Below, in pieces: positions 1 to 8,347 of a DNA stretch of 64,000 nt. The notes beneath the pieces are model-generated. The model was not told where the DNA came from and made no database searches. It saw nothing but the letters and a program-made list of their open reading frames with translations. The stretch spans positions 1 to 64,000 of the forward strand of contig JABSPQ010000127.1 of NCBI GenBank assembly GCA_013214205.1. The letters run 5' to 3'. Within the stretch, counting starts at the first letter, position 1. The number at the start of each line of letters is the position of its first letter. The position numbers were made by a program, and so were the translations under genes. Source of the DNA: Flavobacteriales bacterium (GTDB taxonomy: Bacteria; Bacteroidota; Bacteroidia; DT-38).

Positions 1-41
1 AATCAAAGATGGCCAACAGCCAATAATTTTTCTTCGCAGTT

Positions 42-248
42 TTAGGTGGTCACTTTGCTCCGTCGCAGGTGGTCACTTTGAAGCGTCCTGGGGTGGTCAG
101 TTTTATCCGCCGAAGGGTGGTCTAGGATAGCGTCGTATCCATCTGCGATCTGCTGGAAGTTTCCCTTGGTTTGATAGGCCAACCGCTCAATCGCTTCTTC
201 ATCCGTTCCATCGGCATCAATTAGGAATTCGATACCTGACGGGTTGGA
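42..248 (-). pseudogene. Unidentified C-terminal coding fragment abutting the IS end
   Basis: The minus strand is open for 69 codons and ends at TAA (42-44). Its upstream part has normal-looking composition (it includes GIEFLIDADGTDEEAIERLA and TKGNFQQIADGYDAI). The last ~25 codons read through the TGACCA repeats and are probably not ancestral. There is no start codon, and the frame begins where the SEC-C fragment on the other strand begins, near 246. I do not recognise the family. It could be the 3' end of an IS-borne gene or of a host gene cut by the element. Confidence 0.3.
47..123. repeat. IS21-type terminal repeat array
   Basis: Four copies of TGGTCA (the last is TGGTCT) start at 47, 70, 94 and 118, so they are spaced 23-24 bp, which is about two helical turns. 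Evenly spaced short repeats of this kind are typical of the multiple terminal repeats (transposase binding sites) at IS21-family ends. No complete istA or istB gene is present, so this is an isolated end of an element. The rest may lie left of the window or may have been deleted. Confidence 0.6.
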
Positions 249-452
249 TGCTATGCAATTAGAGAATATATTTCTACCTTTCTAGATAACCCCAGAATAG
301 AAGGAGAGATAGCAGAAAATGATTTTGAAGATTCATTTTTCGAATCTATGGCACCTCAAATACCTTTTGTTAAAGACAAAAAAGATGTGGGCAGAAACAA
401 ACGTTGCCCATGTGGCAGTGGAAAGAAGTATAAAAAGTGCTGCCTGAATTAA
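240..452 (+). pseudogene. SEC-C motif protein, C-terminal fragment
   Basis: About 70 codons are open without a start codon and end [19 protein letters not shown] then stop. This is a classical SEC-C zinc motif ([13 protein letters not shown]), as found at the C-terminus of SecA and of many small proteins of unknown role. The frame is blocked upstream by TGA at 237-239, where sequence linked to the IS21-type end begins, so the gene has lost its 5' part. The residues before the motif ([20 protein letters not shown]) do not look like SecA, so this is more likely a standalone SEC-C protein. Confidence 0.7.
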
Positions 453-488
453 TGAGAATACACCATTTAATGATCATATATTCAGCAT

Positions 489-3400
489 CTAATCATTTAT
501 ATGAACCAATTCTTGCAACTCGTTATTCGACAAGTCTCCAATCCATTTTTCGCCAGTTGCAACCGTTAGGTCTGCCAACTGTTTTTTATCCTGTAGCATC
601 TGATTTATCTTCTCTTCAAAAGTTCCTTTACAAATTAAACGATGTACCAACACATTCTTTTGTTGCCCAATACGAAAAGCTCTATCTGTTGCTTGAGACT
701 CAACAGCGGGGTTCCACCACAAATCGTAATGGATAACATGATTGGCTGCCGTTAAGTTTAATCCCGTTCCCCCTGCTTTTATTGAAAGAATAAAGAATTT
801 CACATGTTTCTTATTCTGAAACTCCTCAACCATATCATCTCTTTTGTGCCGTGCAACACCTCCATGCAGAAATAGCGGTTTGGTACCAAAAACATCTTCG
901 AGAATACGAGTAAGTATCTGTCCCATTTCTCTGTATTGGGTAAAAATCAACACCTTTTCATTGTTATCATAAATGGAGCGAAGCAGCTGCAATAACATTT
1001 CTGTTTTACCCGACAAGTCAGCTCGGGCATCGTCTTTCTTAAGAAATTGAGATGGGTGATTGCATATCTGTTTTAAGGCTGTCATCATTTTAAGCACCAA
1101 CCCTTTCCGCTCTATTGAGTTTTCTTCTGCATTATCGAGCGACTTAAGCATGGTATTAACAACATTCTGATAAAGAGCTGTTTGTTCTTTTGTGAGCTGA
1201 ATAAAACAATCGTGTTCAATTTTTTCTGGCAAATCGGATATAATTGACTTATCTGTTTTTAAGCGTCTAAGAATAAAAGGTTCCGTTATCTTTTTAAACC
1301 TTTCAAGTTGCTGCTGACTACTGTACTTTTCGATTGGAGTAGCAAAGGTTTTCTGGAAATACTTAGCCGACCCAAGGTAGCCCTTGTTTACAAAGTCGAA
1401 CAAACTCCAGTATTCACTCAATCTATTTTCAACAGGTGTTCCACTAATTGCTATTTTCACTTCGGCTTTCAATTTCTTTACAGCCTTTGTTTGTTCTGTT
1501 CCTGGGTTTTTAATGTTTTGTGCTTCGTCAATAGCTAACACTTCCCAATTAACCTTTTGAAATTTTGCTGCATCGCTGCGCAGCATGCCATAAGAAGTAA
1601 TTACCAAATCACAATCGATGGTTTTAAACTCACGCTTTACGCCATGATAAATATGAGTAATTAACTCTGGTGCAAATCGTTCAATTTCTTTTTGCCAGTT
1701 AGTAATTAAGGTTGTAGGCACTACAATTAGTGCTTTCTTATTATCGAAACGACCTTCTTTTTTAAATTGAAGTAGTAAACTGATTACTTGTATCGTTTTT
1801 CCCAACCCCATATCATCTGCAATGATACTTCCAAAACCTACCTTACTATTGTTGTACAGCCATTTATACCCACGTTCCTGATAAGGCCGCAAGGTGGCGT
1901 TTAAGGTTGTAGGTATCTCTTTCTGGTCGCTATGTAATAATTCATTAACGATTTCTCGTGCGGCGGCTGAAAGCGAAATTTTTGCTTCTTGGTATTCTTC
2001 CGACAGTGCGGATTGAAGTAAATCAACCCGAGAAAGTTCTTTTTCTTCATCTAGGTTGTTCAGTAGTGTTTGAATCTCTTTTTGATCAATCAGCACATAT
2101 TCTCCCTTAATATTAACTACTCCAGATACGTTTTTAACAAGTTGTTTAAATTCACTTATAGGAATGGTTTTATCGCCGATGGCTATTTGCCATTCAAATT
2201 GAAGCATTTCATCAAGGTTTAAATAGCTTTTGCCTGATGCATCAGATTGCTTGCTATCCAATCTTAATGAGGCTTTGGGTTTGGCAAGGCCTCTTAATGA
2301 ATTGGGTAATAAAATACGAATGCCCAACAGTTTAACCAAGGGCAAAATTTCCAACAATACTTCAGCAAAACTATCTCCATCAAACATTAGCGGTTGTGCA
2401 CCAGAAGAAGAGATTAACGGTTTTATGGCTGGAAAATCGCGCGATAAACTGGCCAAGGATTGGAACAATGAAGTTTTGAATTGATTGTATTTCTTTTTCT
2501 TAATAAAATCATGAAGCATCAATGGTTCCAGCATAGAGTCTTTACGGTTCTCAACCCACAGCTGAAGGTGAAATGTGTTCTCTTCTGCATTGTCTTCTAT
2601 TTTAATTAGCGGCACATATACCTTATCACTAAGGTAAAATCGTTGAAGGTATTGATGTATGGCCTCTGGTATCTGATTTTCACCAAGTTGAGTAAATGAA
2701 TGAACCTGATTGTTGAAAAACAGCTCTTCTATTTTTGATTCTGTATTCTTGTATGAGCTAATTGGGGTAGCCGGTAATTGATTGATGAAGTGGGTTAAAA
2801 AAACGGATACCAAAGCAAACGTTTGATCTCTAGGTGATAAATATTTTTGCTTGCCTTTACCGATTTCTATTTGCACCAAATCTTTTGATACATGGCGCTG
2901 AATCATGGTAAATAAATGATTCACCTCCTCGTTTATCACTGCAGGAATCCAACGGATTACATATTGATTTTTCTGCAACTCGAGCAACTGAGGAATAAAA
3001 GCTCCACATTCAGCTAATTTTACACTTAAATGGTATGATCGGTAAAGAACTCTTAAATCTTGAGAGAATAGTTGTTCGTGCTTTGGGGGTAGTCGGCTTA
3101 AGAAGTTAATTAGCGAATCACTCCCATCATCTAGTGCTTCAAATGTTAAATCTCCTTTGTCGGCGTGTAAAATAGCCTTATTAAAAAAGCTGTTTTTGCT
3201 AATACACAACTGCAGCTTTTCGATACTTTCAAAATCTACTGGCTCTAATTGCTCAACATCGTCACTCAACAATGTTTTAGAATGGCGACTTACTGCTTTG
3301 TAGTTTTTAAGCAATAAAGCCACTAAAGACTTGTCGTAAAAAACTGTTTTGGTTTCTAGTAGAGATAATAGATTTTGGCTTTGCTGTGTTATTTTAGAGA

Positions 3401-4016
3401 GGTCAAAATAACCCTCATCAATATTGTTCTCATATATTACATCAAGCGGTTTGTTGCGAAATAATTGTTCGAATTCTAAAACATTCATTTCTTTTTTTAG
3501 CGTCATTCCGACTTCTGTAAGCTCTTTTAGAATATCTAAACCATGCAACTGAAAAATTAAGAATGGGTTTCTATCAATTTCTGCCGACAGCATGTAAATA
3601 ACTGAAGCAAGATGTTTACAGGGTACTGCCCAATCAGGGCAGGAACAATGCATGTCAAAATCGGACCATTTATTGGGGAAAATGGCTATGTGATGTTCTT
3701 GTGCGATTACATCCAACTCATGCGGCAATTCACGATTCAAAAGCATCGAAAGCACTAATGGGTCATCTACAATTGCGTCTATTAACTTCTTTTTCTGGAT
3801 AGCAGTAAACAATGGTAAGATAACTTCGACCCGATATGGTGTTCTGCGACTTCCTTTAACTTTTGCATAAATCCCGTTTTTTTCGGTATCAATCTCTGTC
3901 ACAGACCCATTACGCGCATAGGTTCTTCCTCTGGGTAATCTATTAGAAAAATCAATATCTCTTAATGCTGCTAAAAAGTGTTCGCCCCACCATGTTTTGC
4001 CAAATTGCTGCGCCAT
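489..4016 (-). CDS. SWIM zinc-finger SNF2-family DNA-dependent ATPase
   Basis: A 1175-residue helicase-like ATPase. The N-terminus starts MAQQFGKTWWGEHFLAALRD and carries a SWIM zinc finger (C124-x-C126...C133-x-H135), as in bacterial SNF2 proteins. A long middle region of ~550 residues shows no motif I recognise. The C-terminal ~450 residues form the Swi2/Snf2 motor: Walker A DDMGLGKT (M736-T741), Walker B IDEAQ (D830-Q833), SGTPVENR (motif III), FTQYREMG and HGGVARHKRD (helicase C), and ATDRAFRIGQ (motif VI). Such ATPases translocate on double-stranded DNA to remodel bound protein. The gene lies 41 bp downstream of recD2 on the same strand, so the two are probably co-transcribed. The physiological role is unknown. 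Confidence 0.93.
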   Translation of the reverse strand: MAQQFGKTWWGEHFLAALRDIDFSNRLPRGRTYARNGSVTEIDTEKNGIYAKVKGSRRTPYRVEVILPLFTAIQKKKLIDAIVDDPLVLSMLLNRELPHELDVIAQEHHIAIFPNKWSDFDMHCSCPDWAVPCKHLASVIYMLSAEIDRNPFLIFQLHGLDILKELTEVGMTLKKEMNVLEFEQLFRNKPLDVIYENNIDEGYFDLSKITQQSQNLLSLLETKTVFYDKSLVALLLKNYKAVSRHSKTLLSDDVEQLEPVDFESIEKLQLCISKNSFFNKAILHADKGDLTFEALDDGSDSLINFLSRLPPKHEQLFSQDLRVLYRSYHLSVKLAECGAFIPQLLELQKNQYVIRWIPAVINEEVNHLFTMIQRHVSKDLVQIEIGKGKQKYLSPRDQTFALVSVFLTHFINQLPATPISSYKNTESKIEELFFNNQVHSFTQLGENQIPEAIHQYLQRFYLSDKVYVPLIKIEDNAEENTFHLQLWVENRKDSMLEPLMLHDFIKKKKYNQFKTSLFQSLASLSRDFPAIKPLISSSGAQPLMFDGDSFAEVLLEILPLVKLLGIRILLPNSLRGLAKPKASLRLDSKQSDASGKSYLNLDEMLQFEWQIAIGDKTIPISEFKQLVKNVSGVVNIKGEYVLIDQKEIQTLLNNLDEEKELSRVDLLQSALSEEYQEAKISLSAAAREIVNELLHSDQKEIPTTLNATLRPYQERGYKWLYNNSKVGFGSIIADDMGLGKTIQVISLLLQFKKEGRFDNKKALIVVPTTLITNWQKEIERFAPELITHIYHGVKREFKTIDCDLVITSYGMLRSDAAKFQKVNWEVLAIDEAQNIKNPGTEQTKAVKKLKAEVKIAISGTPVENRLSEYWSLFDFVNKGYLGSAKYFQKTFATPIEKYSSQQQLERFKKITEPFILRRLKTDKSIISDLPEKIEHDCFIQLTKEQTALYQNVVNTMLKSLDNAEENSIERKGLVLKMMTALKQICNHPSQFLKKDDARADLSGKTEMLLQLLRSIYDNNEKVLIFTQYREMGQILTRILEDVFGTKPLFLHGGVARHKRDDMVEEFQNKKHVKFFILSIKAGGTGLNLTAANHVIHYDLWWNPAVESQATDRAFRIGQQKNVLVHRLICKGTFEEKINQMLQDKKQLADLTVATGEKWIGDLSNNELQELVHIND

Positions 4017-4057
4017 AATAATACCTAAAGAGAGTTATTTTGATCTATGTTTTTAAA

Positions 4058-6592
4058 TTACTCCTGAATAATTGTTTTTAACATTGTTTTTCGAGATCTA
4101 TTGTCAATGTTTTTTACCGCTATACCGAGTGCCTTTCTTGTTCCTACAAAAATAGCCATCTTTTTGGCTCGTGTTAAAGCAGTGTAAATCAGATTTCGGT
4201 ACAGCATGGTAAAATGCTGCATCACCAAGGGTATGATCACCACATCAAATTCACTTCCCTGAGATTTATGAATGGTAATTGCATAGGCTAAATCGAGGTC
4301 TGTAATGTCCTGCTTTTTATAGTGAACACTCCGTGAACCAGTTCCGGTTTTGTAGGTAACCTCCAATGTAATTTCCTGATTATCTACTGCCGATATCTTT
4401 CCAATATCGCCATTAAATACTTCCAAGTCGTAGTTGTTTCTTCGCTGTATTACTCTGTCTCCAAGTCTAAACAAAAGCTCTCCCATTATCAAAACAGGTT
4501 TGTTATTACTTGCAGGGTTAGAGGTTGCTTGTACTTGAAGGTTGAGGTTTCGGGTGCCCATGCTTCCAACTGTCATTGGAGATAAAATTTGAATTTCCAA
4601 CTCCTTTCCTACACGTTGTTTAATGGTTTTTGCATACAATCGAACAATCATTTCGGAAGCGGTAAAACCGAAGTTTAATGACGACCAAGGATGAATACGA
4701 TTCAATACTTCTTTTAATGCAGATGCATGGCTGTTAGAATTTAGTAGGGTATTGAGGTTGGTATTGAGGTAATCTTCTGGAATAGAAAAGATGTAGGAGC
4801 GCACTCCTTGTTTTCTTATGTCTTCTATTTCTTGCTGAGAGGTTGCTTCCACATAGTAATCGTCCTCCATGGTAACTGATTTGTAATTATCGGCTACATC
4901 ATCGGGGGTGGTTTCCCGTAAAAAAGCTACTCCTTCATTTTCAATGATGTATTTCATCGAACCACGAATTTTCTTTATGAAATTCATTTGGTCTTTGGTT
5001 GCTTCTTCCGAGTCTACAAACAAACAATCTTTGTTGTCCTTCCAAATTTCAGGTTGATGAACTGGAGATTCAATTTTCGGTATTATGCCGTTGTTTATTT
5101 GATGTGCATATTTAATTATTTGACTTTGTTGAGCTTGCCGAAACACCTTAACCAACTCAAACAATGGCACTTTACCGCTATCAATTAAGTCTTTCAACAC
5201 ATTGCCTGCTCCTACAGATGGTAATTGATTGGCATCACCAATAAACAAAACTTGGGCGGTAAGTGGAATGGCTTGTAATAAACTAGCTGCTAAAGTGATG
5301 TCCAACATAGAACATTCATCAATGATGATGAAGTCTGTTTCCAGTTGGTCGTCTTTATTTTTTTTAAACAGACCCGACATGGGCTGCCAAACCAACAAGC
5401 GATGAATGGTTTGTGAATCATCACCTATCACTTCTGCCATTCGCTGGGCTGCTCTACCAGTTGGAGCCGCCAAGGTGATTTCCTTGTTCATTGCTTTTAG
5501 CAATTTAACCAAGGCTTTGGTTGTGGTTGTTTTACCACAACCCGGACCACCTGTTAAAATAGAAAACCCATATTTGGTTACACCTAAAACAGCATTGTAT
5601 TGTTCTTGGCTTAAGGGGAACTCTTGTTGCTCGTTGTATTTTTTTAGCCATTTTGCTACACGTTTATCATCCACCTTTACCTTTTGCGCGATAAACTTTT
5701 TTACCTGCTGTGCTGTATGCAGCTCGTCGTAGTAAAGCGATTTAGAATAATAGCATTTTATGGGTTCTGCTTCAGCTTTTCTTAAGCGGACTCTTAGCTC
5801 ATTGTCCTTTTCCATTCCAGAGATTTCTGTTGCCACCAATTCTTTAAAATCTTCTTTAAGCAATTTGTCTACCTCTACCACTATAAGCTCTAGTTCCAAA
5901 TAACAATGGCCTTGATCTCTACTGGCGGCCAATACATGAGCAATGGCAGCGCGTATTCGTTTCGGGCTGTTTTTCTCTACTCCCATACTCAAAGCAATAG
6001 TATCTGCCGAGAAAAATCCAATACCATAAATATCTTTGGATAGTTGATAGGGGTTATCCTTAACTATTTTTATTGCATTGTTTCCGTATTTTTTAAAAAT
6101 CTTAACTGCAAATAAGGTGCTTACACCATATTCTTGTAAAAACAGCATTACATTTCTAATCTCCCTATGCTCTATCCAAGAAGATGTGATTTGCTCCAAT
6201 TTGGTTTGCGCTATTCCAGGCACCTCGGTTAAGCGTTCCATATCGTCTTCAAAAACGTTAAGGGTGTCTTTACCAAAATATTTCACAATGCGTTTGGCTA
6301 TCTTGGGGCCTACGCCATAAATGAGGCCTGAACCAATGTATTTTTCCAATGCAGAAGCAGAAGCTGGTTTTTTCTCTATAAAGTTATGTGCTTTAAACTG
6401 CTCACCATATTTAGCATGTTGCATCCATTCGCCCTCAAATTCTACGGTAGCACCAGCAAATACATTGGCTTGATGAATGGTTACGGTTTTTACTTCGTGT
6501 TGACTTGCAATTGGGTTAACGCGCAAAACCGACCAGCCATTCTCAGGATTGTGATAAGTTACGCGCTGTATTATTCCGACTAGTTTCTCCAC
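4058..6592 (-). CDS. recD2: RecD2-type ATP-dependent 5'-3' DNA helicase
   Basis: An 844-residue SF1B helicase of the RecBC-independent RecD2 type. The N-terminal OB-like part starts MEKLVGIIQRVTYHNPENGW. Helix-hairpin-helix segments follow (GSGLIYGVGPKIAKRIVKYF, TEVPGIAQTKLEQI). Then come Walker A GGPGCGKT (348-355), Walker B IIIDECSMLD, GDANQLPSVGAGNVL, and the C-terminal UvrD-like motif AITIHKSQGSEFDVVI. The family unwinds DNA in repair and recombination. The protein is about 100 residues longer than usual because the stretch around residues 515-665, between VFRQAQQSQIIKYAH and the QILSPM strand, is expanded. It is first in an operon with the SNF2 ATPase gene. The upstream flank is invaded by an IS3 element. 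Confidence 0.93.
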   Translation of the reverse strand: MEKLVGIIQRVTYHNPENGWSVLRVNPIASQHEVKTVTIHQANVFAGATVEFEGEWMQHAKYGEQFKAHNFIEKKPASASALEKYIGSGLIYGVGPKIAKRIVKYFGKDTLNVFEDDMERLTEVPGIAQTKLEQITSSWIEHREIRNVMLFLQEYGVSTLFAVKIFKKYGNNAIKIVKDNPYQLSKDIYGIGFFSADTIALSMGVEKNSPKRIRAAIAHVLAASRDQGHCYLELELIVVEVDKLLKEDFKELVATEISGMEKDNELRVRLRKAEAEPIKCYYSKSLYYDELHTAQQVKKFIAQKVKVDDKRVAKWLKKYNEQQEFPLSQEQYNAVLGVTKYGFSILTGGPGCGKTTTTKALVKLLKAMNKEITLAAPTGRAAQRMAEVIGDDSQTIHRLLVWQPMSGLFKKNKDDQLETDFIIIDECSMLDITLAASLLQAIPLTAQVLFIGDANQLPSVGAGNVLKDLIDSGKVPLFELVKVFRQAQQSQIIKYAHQINNGIIPKIESPVHQPEIWKDNKDCLFVDSEEATKDQMNFIKKIRGSMKYIIENEGVAFLRETTPDDVADNYKSVTMEDDYYVEATSQQEIEDIRKQGVRSYIFSIPEDYLNTNLNTLLNSNSHASALKEVLNRIHPWSSLNFGFTASEMIVRLYAKTIKQRVGKELEIQILSPMTVGSMGTRNLNLQVQATSNPASNNKPVLIMGELLFRLGDRVIQRRNNYDLEVFNGDIGKISAVDNQEITLEVTYKTGTGSRSVHYKKQDITDLDLAYAITIHKSQGSEFDVVIIPLVMQHFTMLYRNLIYTALTRAKKMAIFVGTRKALGIAVKNIDNRSRKTMLKTIIQE

Positions 6593-6731
6593 AATTACAA
6601 ATTAACGGTAAACTTCTTATATAAACCTGAATTCTATTGCTAAATGGATTCCAAAACAAATTTAAAGTGGAAGTGCTACATTAGACTGGACGGTTAGTTA
6701 AGATATTGTTGCTAAGAATTAAATTAGCAAA

Positions 6732-7042
6732 ATGTCAAAACAGAAAAGAAGTTACACAGCTGTCTATAAACGTAATGCTGTGAAGTTATCAGAAGAAAAG
6801 GGTAATGTTGCCAAAGCTGCAAGAGAACTGGGTATCGGTGCTCAGTTGATCCATCGTTGGAAAAAAGAGCAAGGCGAGTTTAAACATAACAGCTTTCCAG
6901 GTCATGGAAAAGCAAAGCTTACAGATGAAGGTCGTGAGATCGCACGTTTAAAGAAAGAGCTACACTATACAAAAATGGAAGCTGAGATCTTAAAAAAGGC
7001 GATCGGCATCTTCTCCGCGAACGACAGCAAAAATTTGGGTTC

Positions 7043-7046
<4 letters not shown>
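6732..7046 (+). CDS. IS3-family transposase OrfA (HTH protein)
   Basis: A 104-residue protein with an N-terminal helix-turn-helix of the HTH_Tnp_1 type (KRSYTAVYKRNAVKLSEEKG through AARELGIGAQLIHRWKKE). A C-terminal leucine-zipper-like helix follows (EIARLKKELHYTKMEAEILKKA). OrfA binds the element ends and multimerises with OrfAB. The stop overlaps the orfB ATG (ATGA). The slippery run near the 3' end would fuse it to OrfB. Confidence 0.88.
6992..6998 (+). promoter_or_regulatory. Programmed -1 ribosomal frameshift heptamer A6G
   Basis: The heptamer A AAA AAG lies in the orfA zero frame (tta aaa aag). A -1 slip here leads into a frame that stays open through GRHLLRERQQKFGF and joins directly to the orfB ATG at 7043. 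A6G is a known IS3-family frameshift signal for making the OrfAB transposase. I inferred this from frame geometry and did not verify a downstream stimulatory structure. Confidence 0.8.
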
Positions 7047-7911
<865 letters not shown>

Positions 7912-7947
7912 TCTTAACCTAGCGTCCATTTTTTTGTTGCAAGTCCA

Positions 7948-8077
7948 CTCTTGCTTCTGCTAGTGCTACTGCCTTCTCTTTGAAAGCAGAATCAAATGTT
8001 CTTCGTTTTTCCATTTTGTAAAGTTAATAATGGTGACATTCTCTTAACTAACCCTCCACTCAAATGTAGCAAGTCCA
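7948..8077 (-). mobile_element. 5' stub of a second IS3-family element
   Basis: Read on the minus strand, 8077-8042 is a 36-bp terminal repeat closely matching the left end of the neighbouring IS3 element. It is followed by an orfA start at 8014 (MEKRRTFDSAFKEKAVALAEAR, an IS3-type HTH start). The frame breaks off exactly at the right end of the complete element. The simplest reading is that the complete element inserted into, or recombined with, this one, and that the remaining ~1.1 kb was then deleted, because it is not found on the other side at 6667. Confidence 0.78.
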
Positions 8078-8090
8078 TAATGCGACAGAG

Positions 8091-8265
8091 TGTGGAAAAA
8101 ACGGAGCCGTTGAGCACCTTATTTCGGAAATCTTTGAGCAGATCCACTCCAACTCAATAATATCGTTAATGATTCATATTAAGGTATTTTAAATATGATT
8201 TGTATTTAATTTGAGTGCTCACTTTAAACCGATAATAGGTGCTCACCTTGTCCGACATTTCCACT
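8091..8265. repeat. MITE-like relic with IS21-type inverted ends
   Basis: Two TGAGCA copies at 8111 and 8135 mirror two TGCTCA copies at 8216 and 8240, each pair 24 bp apart. The surrounding bases also match as inverted repeats: GTGGAAA at 8092 against TTTCCAC ending at 8264, plus CGGA and TGAGCACCT...TCGG on both arms. The ~75 bp between the arms has no coding potential. This is the end architecture of an IS21-type element without its genes, so it is either a MITE-like derivative or an internal-deletion relic. Confidence 0.6.
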
Positions 8266-8277
8266 GACGATTTACAA

Positions 8278-8323
8278 ACAAAAAAAACCTGAGTCGAAAT
8301 AAGATTATTATTCAACTCAGGAT
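8278..8323 (-). terminator. Rho-independent terminator of the T9SS gene
   Basis: A CCTGAGT (8288-8294) / ACTCAGG (8315-8321) stem has an AT-rich loop. On the minus strand it is followed by a long T-tract (8278-8287). It lies about 25 bp past the stop of the upstream minus-strand gene. Confidence 0.8.
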
Positions 8324-8347
8324 CATTAATATTTCGGATAAACTAGT

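Noticed and set aside
47-123. Evenly spaced repeats at the left edge as a CRISPR array
   Set aside because: The conserved core is only ~6 bp with a 23-24 bp period, and no long identical repeat or spacer structure is seen. IS21-type end repeats explain it better.
7912-8077. A 1410-bp IS ending at 8077
   Set aside because: The repeat at 8042-8077 is the left end of another element whose orfA starts at 8014. The better right end of the first element is 7912-7947.
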